Source: an uncultured Bacillota bacterium (GTDB taxonomy: Bacteria > Bacillota > Clostridia > Christensenellales > Borkfalkiaceae). From it: DNA of 64,000 bases. The stretch spans positions 69,666-133,665 of the forward strand of contig CASFTB010000001.1 of the NCBI GenBank assembly GCA_949297575.1, read 5' to 3'. Shown piece after piece: positions 15,459-23,928 of the stretch (position 1 is its first letter; each line of letters begins with the position of its first letter). The notes under the pieces are model-generated. The model was not told where the DNA came from. It did not search any database and worked only from the letters and a program-made list of their open reading frames with translations. The position numbers were made by a program, and so were the translations under genes.

Positions 15459-15668
15459 ATGCCGTTACCCATCGCCCCGGTAGGGGAAGAGCTCGTCGTG
15501 AAGAAAGTGCTCGCGGACGAAAAGATCAAGCGCCACTTCGAAAACCTCGGCATCATCGTGGGGTCGAAGCTCACCATCCTTTCCGCCGTCGGCGGCAGCG
15601 TCATCGTCAAGGTAGCGGGCGGCCGCCTCGCGCTGGATAAGGGCCTCGCGATGAAGGTCCTCGTGTAA
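15459..15668 (+). CDS. feoA: FeoA-domain protein, first copy
   Basis: This 69-residue protein is a single SH3-like FeoA fold (residues about 3-69: ENLGIIVGSKLTILSAVGGSVIVKVAGGRLALDKGLAMKVLV). FeoA proteins are cytoplasmic and are thought to modulate or help assemble the FeoB iron(II) permease. AAAGGAG lies 12 bases before the ATG. It is the first gene of the operon; a second FeoA follows after 36 bases. Two separate FeoA genes ahead of feoB are common in Clostridia. Confidence 0.88.
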   Translation: MPLPIAPVGEELVVKKVLADEKIKRHFENLGIIVGSKLTILSAVGGSVIVKVAGGRLALDKGLAMKVLV

Positions 15669-15704
15669 AACAGTCAATAAATCTTATCAGAGAGGATATA
15701 TTAT

Positions 15705-15935
15705 ATGGAAAAGAAACTCAACGAGTTCAAGCCCGGCGAGCGCGGCGTCGTCAGGCGCATCGAAGGGGAGGGGCAGATCCGCCGCCGCCTCTTCGATATG
15801 GGCGTCACCCCGGGTGCGGACATCCTGCTGCGCAAAGTGGCGCCGCTGGGAGACCCCGTAGAGGTCAACCTGCGCGGCTACGAACTTTCGCTGCGCAAGG
15901 CGGAAGCCTCCTGCGTCGTCATGGAGGTAAAATAG
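15705..15935 (+). CDS. feoA: FeoA-domain protein, second copy
   Basis: This 76-residue FeoA contains GERGVVRRIEGEGQIRRRLFDMGVTPGADILLRK and a C-terminal ELSLRKAEASCVVMEV, closer to the classical FeoA consensus (RRLxDMGxxPG) than the first copy. The SH3-like domain probably contacts the FeoB G domain. The gene ends one base before the feoB start, and the GGAGG for feoB lies within its last codons, so the two are translationally coupled. Confidence 0.92.
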   Translation: MEKKLNEFKPGERGVVRRIEGEGQIRRRLFDMGVTPGADILLRKVAPLGDPVEVNLRGYELSLRKAEASCVVMEVK

Positions 15936-15936
15936 G

Positions 15937-18252
15937 ATGCTGAAATTTGCACTGGCGGGGAACCCCAACTGCGGCAAGACGACGCTGTTCAACGCCCTTA
16001 CGGGCAGCACGGCGCACGTCGGCAACTGGCCGGGCGTCACGGTGGATAAAAAGGAGGGCACTTACAAAAAACTGCCCGAACCCGTCGCCATCGTCGACCT
16101 CCCCGGCATCTATTCCCTCTCGCCGTACACCCCCGAAGAGGTCATCTCCCGCAACTACATCATCGACGAGAAGCCGGACTGCGTCATCAACATCATCGAC
16201 GCGACCAACCTCGAGCGCAACCTCTACCTGACCACGCAGATCATGGAGATCGACGTGCCCGTCGTCGTCGCCCTCAACATGATGGACGCCGTCAAAAAGA
16301 GCGGCGACAAGCTGGACGCCGTCAAGCTCGAACGCGCGCTCGGCATCCCCGTCGTGGAGATCTCCGCTCTCAAAAACGAGGGCATCCCCGCGCTGATGGA
16401 GCGCGCCTGGCAGGCCGCCGCCTGCGCGCGAGAGGGGAGCACCGTGCTGTGCGGCTCCGCCCTCTCGCACGTCATCGACGACGTGAAGATCGCCCTGAAG
16501 GGCAAGGGCGTCCCCAGCCCCCTCTTCCACGCCGTCAAGCTGGTGGAAGGGGACGAGCTGGAAGTCAAAAACCATCCCGACGAAGTCGCGATGGTGGAGG
16601 CGTTCAAAGAGCAGCACTCGGACGACGTGTTCGGCGGCGATTTCGAGGCGATGGTCGCCGACGAGCGCTACAAATACATATCCGCGCACTTCTCCACCGC
16701 CTTTACCCGCGCGCAGAAGAGCGAAAAGCTCACCAAGTCTGACAAGGCGGACAGGGTGCTCACGCACAGGATCTGGGGCATCCCCATCTTCCTCGTCATC
16801 CTCTTCGCCATCTTCCACCTCACCTTCGGGGAGGATCTCTTCTACCTCAACGCCATGTTCGGGTTCGCCAAGGACGTTGACGGATCCGGCTATGCGGTGC
16901 TCACGGGCAACGACGTGCTCAACGCCTTCATCGCCGTCTTTTACAGTACGGCGGGCGTGTCTACGCCGGGCGCCATCGTCTTCAACCTGATGGGCTTCGT
17001 CACCGACCAGATCGGCGGCGGCATCGCCGCGGGGCTGGAAAACGCCGGCGCCTACGAATGGGCGCAGGGGCTTGTAAACGACGGCATCTGGGGCGGGCTT
17101 TCGGGCATCCTGTCCTTCATCCCGCAGATCCTCGTGCTCTTCCTCTTCATCTCCATTCTCGAAGATTCCGGGTACATGGCGCGCGTCGCCTTCATCCTCG
17201 ACCGCGCCTTCCGCAAGTTCGGCCTCTCGGGCAGGGCGTTCATCCCCATGATCATGGGCTTCGGCTGCTCCGTCCCCGCCGCCATCAATACGCGGACGCT
17301 CGCGGATGAAAAAGAGCGCATCATGACCAACCGCGTCATTCCCTTCTTCACCTGCGGGGCAAAGGCGCCCATCCTCGCCGCCGTCTGCGGGGCGATCGCC
17401 TCCGAATTCACGGGCGTGAACGCAGACCTGCTGGTGTTCGCCCTGTACGTGTTCGGCATGGCGATGGCGATCGTCATGGTCGCCTTCATGCGCCAGACCT
17501 CCATGCGCGGCGAAGTGGCTCCCTTCATCATGGAGCTGCCCGCGTACCACGCGCCGCAGCTGTACAACCTGATGGTGCACCTGTGGGATAAGCTCAAACA
17601 CTACATCAAAAAGGCGTTCACCATCATCCTCGCGTCTTCCATCGTCATCTGGTTCCTTTCCCACTTCTCCTGGGAATGGCACTACCTCGCGGACGAACAG
17701 ATCAACGAGAGCATCCTGCACGACATAGGCGCCTTCGTCCAGTGGATCTGCACGCCGATGGGCTTCGGGTACAATACCTCCGAACTGCGCACCTTCGGCT
17801 GGGTGTTCGTCGTCGCGGCGGTCACGGGCCTCATCGCCAAAGAGAACGTCATCACGACCTTCTACGTGCTCGCCCCCGCCATCGGCGCCGTGCTTCCCGG
17901 CTGGGACGACGGCGAGAGCGGCATCGGCGCGGTCGTCGCCCTGATGAACGCCACGGGCATCACCTGGCAGGGACTGCTCGCCTTCACCGTGTTCAACATG
18001 CTCACCGTCCCTTGCTTCGCCGCCGCCGCGACCGTCAAGGCGGAAACGCCCAAGGGCAAATTCAGGTACACCGTCGCCTTCTGGATGCTCACATCGTACA
18101 TCACTGCCGCGGCCGTGTTCCTCATCCTCAGCTGGTGGTGGACGGCGCTCATCATCGCCGCCGTCATCGCCGCGGTCGTCGCCTTCTTTATCCTGCGCAA
18201 CAAGGGAAAGATCAGGCTGAACTTCAAAAAGAAAGAGACGCAGCGCGAGTGA
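15937..18252 (+). CDS. feoB: ferrous iron transport protein B
   Basis: This 771-residue inner-membrane Fe(II) transporter has an N-terminal GTPase: G1 GNPNCGKTT (residues 8-16), GNWPGVTVDKKEG with the G2 Thr, G3 DLPGIYSL (about 53-60) and G4 NMMD (about 111-114). A helical GDI domain follows, then a C-terminal permease with two gate repeats and about ten membrane segments; the conserved MGFGCSVPA motif lies near residue 443. Length is normal. The following Cys-rich peptide and the FeoA genes support a complete ferrous-iron system, consistent with an anaerobic habitat. Confidence 0.97.
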   Translation: MLKFALAGNPNCGKTTLFNALTGSTAHVGNWPGVTVDKKEGTYKKLPEPVAIVDLPGIYSLSPYTPEEVISRNYIIDEKPDCVINIIDATNLERNLYLTTQIMEIDVPVVVALNMMDAVKKSGDKLDAVKLERALGIPVVEISALKNEGIPALMERAWQAAACAREGSTVLCGSALSHVIDDVKIALKGKGVPSPLFHAVKLVEGDELEVKNHPDEVAMVEAFKEQHSDDVFGGDFEAMVADERYKYISAHFSTAFTRAQKSEKLTKSDKADRVLTHRIWGIPIFLVILFAIFHLTFGEDLFYLNAMFGFAKDVDGSGYAVLTGNDVLNAFIAVFYSTAGVSTPGAIVFNLMGFVTDQIGGGIAAGLENAGAYEWAQGLVNDGIWGGLSGILSFIPQILVLFLFISILEDSGYMARVAFILDRAFRKFGLSGRAFIPMIMGFGCSVPAAINTRTLADEKERIMTNRVIPFFTCGAKAPILAAVCGAIASEFTGVNADLLVFALYVFGMAMAIVMVAFMRQTSMRGEVAPFIMELPAYHAPQLYNLMVHLWDKLKHYIKKAFTIILASSIVIWFLSHFSWEWHYLADEQINESILHDIGAFVQWICTPMGFGYNTSELRTFGWVFVVAAVTGLIAKENVITTFYVLAPAIGAVLPGWDDGESGIGAVVALMNATGITWQGLLAFTVFNMLTVPCFAAAATVKAETPKGKFRYTVAFWMLTSYITAAAVFLILSWWWTALIIAAVIAAVVAFFILRNKGKIRLNFKKKETQRE

Positions 18253-18271
18253 GCGCTGCAAGGAGGCCGCC

Positions 18272-18472
18272 ATGCTGCAACTTCTTTCCTTCGCCGGAAC
18301 GGCGATCTCCGTCGCCGTCGCCGCAGCCGCCGCAGGCATCGTCGTCTTTACCGTCATATGGCACTTTGTCCGCAAAAAGCAGGGCAAGGGCGGGTGCGAC
18401 TGCGGCTGTTCGGATTGCTCTGCCTGCCGCCTGTGCCGCCGCACGGAGGAGCGCGGGCCCGAACAAAAATGA
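18272..18472 (+). CDS. FeoB-associated Cys-rich membrane protein
   Basis: This 66-residue peptide has one membrane helix (about 5-33) and then a Cys cluster, GCDCGCSDCSACRLC (about 41-55), matching the small family found after feoB in Clostridia. The cysteines may bind iron at the cytoplasmic mouth of FeoB; this is inference. AGGAGG lies six bases upstream, 19 bases after the feoB stop. Confidence 0.85.
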   Translation: MLQLLSFAGTAISVAVAAAAAGIVVFTVIWHFVRKKQGKGGCDCGCSDCSACRLCRRTEERGPEQK

Positions 18473-18494
18473 CAGACCGCACAACTTCAGACAT

Positions 18495-18539
18495 ACGGAA
18501 AGCGGAGAGAAAACAGCTGTTTTCTCTCCGCTTTTCCGT
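18495..18539. terminator. bidirectional terminator between feo and the epimerase gene
   Basis: A 22-bp stem with one bulged A, symmetric about CAG/CTG (18516/18517), lies between convergent genes. A/T-rich arms near the base give short U tracts on both strands. Confidence 0.7.
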
Positions 18540-18554
18540 GCCCGAAAGGGCTTT

Positions 18555-19418
18555 TTACAGTTTGAATTCCGCGAAAAAGCGGATGGAGTGCTCCATTTCG
18601 ACAGCACCGCCCCCGTCGATGCGCAGGATGCCCGCCTTGTGCGGCAGTTCGCCGTCCGCGTCCGCCCTGTCGGGCAGGCCGTTCCACGGCTCGATGGCGA
18701 GATAGGGCGCGCCCGGCTTTGTCCACAGCAGCAGGTGCTCGTAGGGGCCGAAGCGCACCTCGACGGCTTCCTTTCCTCTATGCAAAAGCGCGACGCGGCG
18801 CGACTTCAATCCGTCGAAGAGGAGGGAATCGTTGTCGAACATCTCCTGCCGCAGGGGGAGCTCTCTCACGCCCTCCGCGTAGGGGATGCGCCTGCCGCTC
18901 AGGTTTCCGTTCACCTGTTCTTTGAGGACGAGGTCCTCCTCCCGTTCAAAGCGCACGGACCAGTCTGAAAAGTTTCCGCCCGCGGCATACGCCTCGTGCG
19001 AGCCGAAGTTGCAGTACAGCGGCGTTCGGGCGGGGTTCTCGACGCGGGTGAAGGCGCGCAGCACCTCTCCCTCCAGCGCGTAGCGTTGCCTGAGCACGAA
19101 GCGGAAGGGGTACTCCGCCAGCGTCTCCGCGTCCTCGGTGAGGGTGAAGGCCGCCTCTGTTCCGCTCATCCGTTCCGCCGTAAAAATTTTGCGCTGTGCG
19201 AAGCCGTGGTTGCCCATTTCGTACCGTTTCCCCGCATACGTGTACGCGAAACCGCGCAATCTTCCGCACACGGGGAAGAGCAGGGGGCTGTGTTTTGCCC
19301 AGAATTTCGGATCCGCCTGCCAGATGTACTCGTAGCCCGCGGCGTTCTTCACGCTCACGATCTCCGCGCCGCGCTCGGCAACGGTCACGGTCAGCAGTTC
19401 GTTTTTCAGTTCGATCAT
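18555..19418 (-). CDS. aldose 1-epimerase family protein (LacX/GalM-like)
   Basis: This 287-residue protein shows the beta-sandwich epimerase pattern: SPLLFPVCGRLRG (about 44-56), the NHGFAQ segment with the likely catalytic His (about 69-74), GSHEAY (about 139-144) and IEPWNGLPD (about 245-253), where Glu is the expected base. The LacX subgroup probably interconverts sugar anomers. The ATG follows GAGGAGG by five bases and lies 32 bases after the upstream rlmI stop, so the two are probably one minus-strand operon. The substrate cannot be told from sequence. Confidence 0.83.
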   Translation of the reverse strand: MIELKNELLTVTVAERGAEIVSVKNAAGYEYIWQADPKFWAKHSPLLFPVCGRLRGFAYTYAGKRYEMGNHGFAQRKIFTAERMSGTEAAFTLTEDAETLAEYPFRFVLRQRYALEGEVLRAFTRVENPARTPLYCNFGSHEAYAAGGNFSDWSVRFEREEDLVLKEQVNGNLSGRRIPYAEGVRELPLRQEMFDNDSLLFDGLKSRRVALLHRGKEAVEVRFGPYEHLLLWTKPGAPYLAIEPWNGLPDRADADGELPHKAGILRIDGGGAVEMEHSIRFFAEFKL

Positions 19419-19450
19419 ATTTCCTCCTCAAAGAACCGAAGTTCAAAAAT

Positions 19451-20626
19451 TTATAAGATCTGCAAGATGAGCACTTTCAGATAGCTCGTCTCGTCCGCGG
19501 CGAGCAGAGCGGGGTGGTCGGGCGCCTGCACGCGCACTTCGAGCACCTTCGCCGTCCTGCCGCTCTCCTTCGCCGCCTCGGCGACGACGCTCTCGAAGAG
19601 GGGCAGCGGCATGTAGTGCGAGCACGAGCAGGTCACGAGGAAGCCGCCCCGTTCCACCAGCTTCATGGCGGCGATGTTGATGTCCTTGTACCCGCGCTTG
19701 GCGTCTTTGACCTCCGCCGCGCTCTTGCAGAAGGCGGGCGGGTCGAGTATGATGCAGCCGTACTTCTTCCCCTCCGCGCGCAGGGTGCGCAGGCGGTCGA
19801 ACACGTCGCACTGCTCCGTCTTTATGTTGGCAAACCCGTTGAGCGCGGCGTTCCTCTTCACGTTTTCGAGGGCGAAGGGGGAGATGTCCAGCGCGGTCAC
19901 TTCCGCCGCCTGCGTCGCGGCGTTGAGGGAGAACCCGCCGCTGTTGCAGAAGCAGTCCAGCACGCGCTCTCCGCGGCAGTATCTGCGCACGGCGGAGCGG
20001 TTTTCCTTCTGGTCGAGGAAGTACCCCGTCTTCTGCCCGCGCTTGACGTCCACCGCCATTTTCAGCCCGTTTTCGGTCACGATCACTTCGTCCGGCACCT
20101 CGCCGTACAGCGTGCCGCTCTCGAGGGGGAGCCCCTCTTTTTGGCGCACCGCCACGTCGCCGCGCTCGTAGATGCCGCGCGGGGAAAACAGCCGAACGAG
20201 CGCGTCCACCGCCCATTGCCTGCGCTGTGCCACGCCCAGGGAGAGGCATTGCAGCACGAACACGTCCGCATACCTGTCTATGATGAGTGCGGGCAGCCCG
20301 TCCGCCTCCGCGAAGAGCAGGCGGAAGCAGTCCGTATCCTGCCCGGTGAACACCTTTTCGCGCAGTTTTGCCGCCTCGGCGATGCGCGCCTCGTACAGGG
20401 CGGGGCCGTCCTCTTCCTCCCCGCGCAGAAAGACGCGCACGAGGATCTTGGAGAGGTGGTTGATGTACCCCTTTCCGACGAACCGCCCGTCGAAGGCGCG
20501 CACTTCGGCGAGGGAGCCGTTTTTGTCCTTTCCTTCGATGCGCGCCGCTTCGTTGGCGTACACCCAGCCGTGCCCCGCGAGGATGCGCTTCTCTTCGCCC
20601 TTTTTGAGAATGACCGTATAGCCCAT
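19451..20626 (-). CDS. rlmI: class I SAM-dependent rRNA methyltransferase, RlmI family
   Basis: This 391-residue protein has an N-terminal PUA RNA-binding domain (about 1-75; KKGEEKRILAGHGWVYANE). An RlmI-like central domain follows (LLFAEADGLPALIIDRY, about 104-120). The Rossmann methyltransferase domain carries the SAM loop VLDCFCNSGGFSLNA (about 218-232), DPPAF (about 294-298) and the catalytic-type Cys in TCSCSHYM (about 330-337). Escherichia coli RlmI makes m5C1962 in 23S rRNA, the best functional guess. GGAGAG precedes the start. Confidence 0.87.
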   Translation of the reverse strand: MGYTVILKKGEEKRILAGHGWVYANEAARIEGKDKNGSLAEVRAFDGRFVGKGYINHLSKILVRVFLRGEEEDGPALYEARIAEAAKLREKVFTGQDTDCFRLLFAEADGLPALIIDRYADVFVLQCLSLGVAQRRQWAVDALVRLFSPRGIYERGDVAVRQKEGLPLESGTLYGEVPDEVIVTENGLKMAVDVKRGQKTGYFLDQKENRSAVRRYCRGERVLDCFCNSGGFSLNAATQAAEVTALDISPFALENVKRNAALNGFANIKTEQCDVFDRLRTLRAEGKKYGCIILDPPAFCKSAAEVKDAKRGYKDINIAAMKLVERGGFLVTCSCSHYMPLPLFESVVAEAAKESGRTAKVLEVRVQAPDHPALLAADETSYLKVLILQIL

Positions 20627-20648
20627 GTGCTCTCTCCTATTCCCTTAC

Positions 20649-20677
20649 AGTATACTATACTTTTGCCCGAAAAGCAA
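20649..20677 (-). promoter_or_regulatory. promoter of rlmI
   Basis: On the minus strand, TTGCTT (20677-20672), 17 bases, TATACT (20654-20649). It is divergent from the dxs promoter 30 bases away. Confidence 0.75.
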
Positions 20678-20706
20678 CCGCGGGGGCGGGGCATGCGAAA
20701 TTCATC

Positions 20707-20735
20707 TTGACAAAACGGCGCAAAAGAAGTACAAT
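20707..20735 (+). promoter_or_regulatory. promoter of dxs-popT
   Basis: A perfect TTGACA (20707-20712), 17 bases, TACAAT (20730-20735). The predicted start near 20742 lies before a GC-rich palindrome (GCGCGCATGCGCGC, about 20751-20764) in the leader. This rules out coding starts upstream of about 20745. Confidence 0.85.
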
Positions 20736-20805
20736 ATTTGCAGGCATATCCGCGCGCATGCGCGCGTATATATATGCAGGAACGTCAAAAAAAGGGGTGA
20801 AGGGA

Positions 20806-22593
20806 TTGCCTGAGCAGATCAAGGACCTGGATGAAAAGCAGCTGGAGCAGTGCGCCGAAGCGGTGCGCGCGGAGCTCATCTCCGCCGTGCGCGAAAACGG
20901 CGGGCACCTCGCCTCCAACCTCGGCGCGGTCGAACTGACCCTCGCGCTGTATAAAGTTTTCGACTTCCCCAAGGATAAACTTATCTTCGACGTCGGCCAT
21001 CAGAGCTACGTCCACAAGCTGCTCACGGGCAGGAGCCTCGAACAGCTGCGCAGGGCAGGGGGCACGAGCGGCTTCCCAGACCCCGAAGAGAGCGGGGAGG
21101 ACTCCTTTATCGCCGGCCACAGCGGCACATCCGTCGCCGCGGGCATCGGCTTCTGCAACGCGCGCGACGCGCGCGGGGAGAGCTACAAGGTCGTCTCCTT
21201 TATCGGAGATGCTTCCCTCGGCAACGGCCTCGCCCTCGAGGCGATGTTCGCCTCCGACAGAAAGCCGAAAAATTTCCTCGTCGTGCTCAACGACAACGGC
21301 ATGAGTATCAACAAGAGCCAGTCTGCCCTCTACCGCAAGCTCACGAAGATCACCGCCAAGCGCCGGTACCGCAAGTTCAACTCCTTTCTGGCGCGCGCCT
21401 TCCGCGAGACGGGCGCCTTCGGCAGGCGGCTGCGCCGCATGAAGTACGCCATCAAGGGCTGGTTCAACAAAAACGACTTTTTCGAGCGCTGCGGGTTCAA
21501 ATACGTCGGGCCCGTGGACGGGCACGACCTGCACGAGCTGGTGGGGGTGCTTTCAGACATCGCCCGCATGGAAGAGCCCGTGCTGCTGCACGCCGTCACG
21601 CGCAAGGGCATGGGGCTGCCAGAGGCGGAGGAGGATCCCTCCCGCTTCCACGGCGTGGGCAAAAATTTCTCGTCGGGAGAAAATTCCTTCTCCGCCGCCC
21701 TCGGCAGACTGCTGTGCGAGCGGGCGGAGGGTGATCCCTCCCTCGTCGCCGTCACCGCAGCCATGACGGACGGCGTCGGGCTCTCCGATTTTGCGGAGCG
21801 CTACCCTTCCCGCCTGTTCGACGCGGGCATCTGTGAGGAGTACGCCGTCACCATGGCGGCGGGCATGGCAAAGGGCGGGCTCAGCCCCGTCGTCTGCCTG
21901 TATTCCACCTTTTTGCAGCGCGCCTACGACCAGATCGTGCACGACGTCTGCCTGCAAGACCTGCCCGTGATCTTCTGCGTCGACCGCGCCGGCTTCGTCG
22001 GGGCGGACGGGAAGACGCACCAGGGCCTTTTCGACATCTCCGCCCTGCGCGCCGTCCCAAATCTCTCCGTCTTCTGCCCCAAAGACTGCGCGGAACTTGC
22101 CGATTGTTTCGACCTCGCGCGCGCCCTGGGCACGCCCGCGGTCATCCGCTACCCCAACGGCTACTGCCCCAACCTCGGCTCCCGCGCCCGCCTCTCCGTC
22201 AAACTGTGGGAGGTGCTGCAGGAGGGGGAGGGCGTGGTCGTGCTCGCCTGCGGCGCGCGCGCCGTCGCCCGCGCCTTAGAGGCGGCGAGGCTGCCCGACC
22301 TTGCGGATACCATGGTCGTCAACTGCCGCACCGCCAAGCCGCTGGACGAGGACTTGCTGGACGCGGTGAAGGGCCGCAAGATCGTCGCCTTCGAAGAGGG
22401 CTACGCCGCGGGCGGCTTCGGCTCTGCCGTCGCCGAATATTATGCCTCCAATGCCGAGCCGGTGCGGCTCAAGATCATGGGCGCGCCCGACGATTTTTAC
22501 GCCCACGGCACCGCGCAGCAGCAGGCGGAGTGGGCAAAGCTCACCGCGGCAGACCTCGCCCTGAAGATCCGCGCCCTGAAAAAACGCCCCTGA
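20806..22593 (+). CDS. dxs: 1-deoxy-D-xylulose-5-phosphate synthase
   Basis: The enzyme condenses pyruvate and glyceraldehyde 3-phosphate, the first step of the MEP isoprenoid pathway. About 595 residues: an N-terminal thiamine-diphosphate domain with GGHLASNLGAVELTLAL, VGHQSYVHKLLTGR and the GDASLGNGLALEA...N metal/TPP motif; a central domain with TDGVGL and the catalytic-type Glu in AGICEEYAVTMAAG; and a transketolase C-terminal domain. TTG is chosen as start because the family N-terminus (LPEQIKDLDEKQL) begins there with AAAGGGG eight bases upstream. GTG 20797 is the alternative, and longer versions would start before the promoter's transcript. popT follows after 21 bases. Confidence 0.93.
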   Translation: MPEQIKDLDEKQLEQCAEAVRAELISAVRENGGHLASNLGAVELTLALYKVFDFPKDKLIFDVGHQSYVHKLLTGRSLEQLRRAGGTSGFPDPEESGEDSFIAGHSGTSVAAGIGFCNARDARGESYKVVSFIGDASLGNGLALEAMFASDRKPKNFLVVLNDNGMSINKSQSALYRKLTKITAKRRYRKFNSFLARAFRETGAFGRRLRRMKYAIKGWFNKNDFFERCGFKYVGPVDGHDLHELVGVLSDIARMEEPVLLHAVTRKGMGLPEAEEDPSRFHGVGKNFSSGENSFSAALGRLLCERAEGDPSLVAVTAAMTDGVGLSDFAERYPSRLFDAGICEEYAVTMAAGMAKGGLSPVVCLYSTFLQRAYDQIVHDVCLQDLPVIFCVDRAGFVGADGKTHQGLFDISALRAVPNLSVFCPKDCAELADCFDLARALGTPAVIRYPNGYCPNLGSRARLSVKLWEVLQEGEGVVVLACGARAVARALEAARLPDLADTMVVNCRTAKPLDEDLLDAVKGRKIVAFEEGYAAGGFGSAVAEYYASNAEPVRLKIMGAPDDFYAHGTAQQQAEWAKLTAADLALKIRALKKRP

Positions 22594-22614
22594 ACAAAAA
22601 TCGGAGCAACGCGT

Positions 22615-23667
22615 ATGCAGAATAAAGACGCCGAACGGGAAGAGATGCGCGCCGCGGGCGCGGAAGGCGGGGAGGAGGGCCTCCCCGCGGCGAGCCGCGC
22701 TCCCGCCGTACAGGGCGGGGGAGACGAGGCGAAGGTGCGGGCAGCGGAAGGTGCGCCCGACCTCAGATATAAAGATAAAAAGGAAGTATGCAAGGGCGGT
22801 GTGCTCGGCTTTTTCATCGGGCTGGCCGTCATCGTGCCCGGGGTCAGCGGCTCGGCGGTCGCCATCATCTTCCGCCTGTACGACAAGCTGCTGTACGCCC
22901 TCGGCAACATCCTGCGCCGCTTTTCGGCGTGCGTGCGCTTTCTGCTGCCCGTCGCCGTCGGGCTCGTCATCGGCTTCGCGCTCGGCTTTTTTGCCGTGCA
23001 GCAGCTCATAGACGTCGCTATGTTCGCCGTGGTCGGCCTCTTCGCGGGGCTGATGCTCGGCGCCTTCCCCGCCGTCGCCGACGAGGTGAAGGGAGAAAAG
23101 CGCACCCCCGCGCGCGTCGCCCTCTTTTTTGCGGGGCTGGCGGTGCCCGTGGCGGTCAGCCTGCTCTCCGTGTTTGCCGCGCCCGACGCCCGCGCGCTGG
23201 AGGGGCTGCAGTGGTATCACTATCTGCTGTTCGTTGTCCTCGGCTACGTCGTCGCCGTCACGCAGGTCGTGCCCGGGCTGTCCGCCACCGCCATCCTCAT
23301 GACGGCGGGCTGGTTCACTCCGCTCATGCAGTCGGTCAGCCTCACCTATTGGGGGCAGAACCCCGCCGTGTTCGCGGTGTACGCCTGCCTCGCCGTCGGC
23401 TTCGTGCTCGGGCTGGTCACCTTTTCGAAGGCGCTGACCGGGCTGTTCGCAAAGCGGCGCAAGCCCGCCTTTTTTGCCATTGCGGGACTCTCGCTCGGCT
23501 CCGTCCTCACCATGTTTTTCAATCCGGAAATTTATGCCGTGTACCTCTCGTGGGGGAGCGAGCCCTTCGCGGCGCAGCTTGCCGCCGGCATCGCGCTCTT
23601 CTTTGTCGGGGCGGCGTTCTCCTATCTCTTCGTGCGCTATGAGCGCAAAAAGGGGCCCCGCGCATGA
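22615..23667 (+). CDS. popT: DUF368 membrane protein, likely undecaprenyl-phosphate translocase (PopT)
   Basis: This 350-residue membrane protein has a charged disordered N-terminus (about 1-58) and eight or more membrane segments. The paired family signatures are GLAVIVPGVSGSAVAII (about 68-84) and TQVVPGLSATAIL (about 218-230), each with a conserved PG(V/L)S motif. DUF368 proteins were recently shown to recycle the C55-isoprenyl-phosphate carrier across the membrane. Its place directly after dxs, which feeds the same isoprenoid pool, fits that role. The start has CGGAG about ten bases upstream. Confidence 0.85.
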   Translation: MQNKDAEREEMRAAGAEGGEEGLPAASRAPAVQGGGDEAKVRAAEGAPDLRYKDKKEVCKGGVLGFFIGLAVIVPGVSGSAVAIIFRLYDKLLYALGNILRRFSACVRFLLPVAVGLVIGFALGFFAVQQLIDVAMFAVVGLFAGLMLGAFPAVADEVKGEKRTPARVALFFAGLAVPVAVSLLSVFAAPDARALEGLQWYHYLLFVVLGYVVAVTQVVPGLSATAILMTAGWFTPLMQSVSLTYWGQNPAVFAVYACLAVGFVLGLVTFSKALTGLFAKRRKPAFFAIAGLSLGSVLTMFFNPEIYAVYLSWGSEPFAAQLAAGIALFFVGAAFSYLFVRYERKKGPRA

Positions 23668-23711
23668 CGAGCGGCACTGTATAACGCGCGACATTTATAT
23701 TAAGCCTTCTG

Positions 23712-23739
23712 AAAAGAGTTCCGCGGGGGCTCTTTTTTT
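23712..23739 (+). terminator. terminator of dxs-popT
   Basis: AAAAGAG (23712-23718) pairs with CTCTTTT (23730-23736) around an 11-base loop, with seven T in all. Confidence 0.65.
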
Positions 23740-23837
23740 GCTGCCCGTCGGCGGGGGAAGGGATGATTTTCCGCCGGGGAGGAAAACTATAAGGGGCGGC
23801 TGCCGCGGCCCCGCGAAGAATTTTCGGGCGGCGGCGA

Positions 23838-23892
23838 TTTTACATTTTTGTTACAACTTTCGCGAAAAATTTATACAAGCTGCCTGTATAAT
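23838..23892 (+). promoter_or_regulatory. Pho-box-like repeats and -10 of the pst operon
   Basis: TTTACA (23839-23844) and GTTACA (23850-23855) put two TTACA units 11 bases apart, the periodicity of PhoP/PhoB boxes. TATAAT follows at 23887-23892 with no recognisable -35, as expected for an activator-dependent promoter. The similar array before the Na/Pi gene at 32879 strengthens the call. Confidence 0.65.
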
Positions 23893-23928
23893 GAAGGTAC
23901 AAATTTCGAAGGAGATAAGAAAGAGACA

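Noticed and set aside
15919..18444. An 841-codon minus-strand open frame opposite feoB, and a long plus-strand frame at 17676-18968
   Set aside because: Both are frames opposite or within feoB and the epimerase gene, with biased composition and no motifs.
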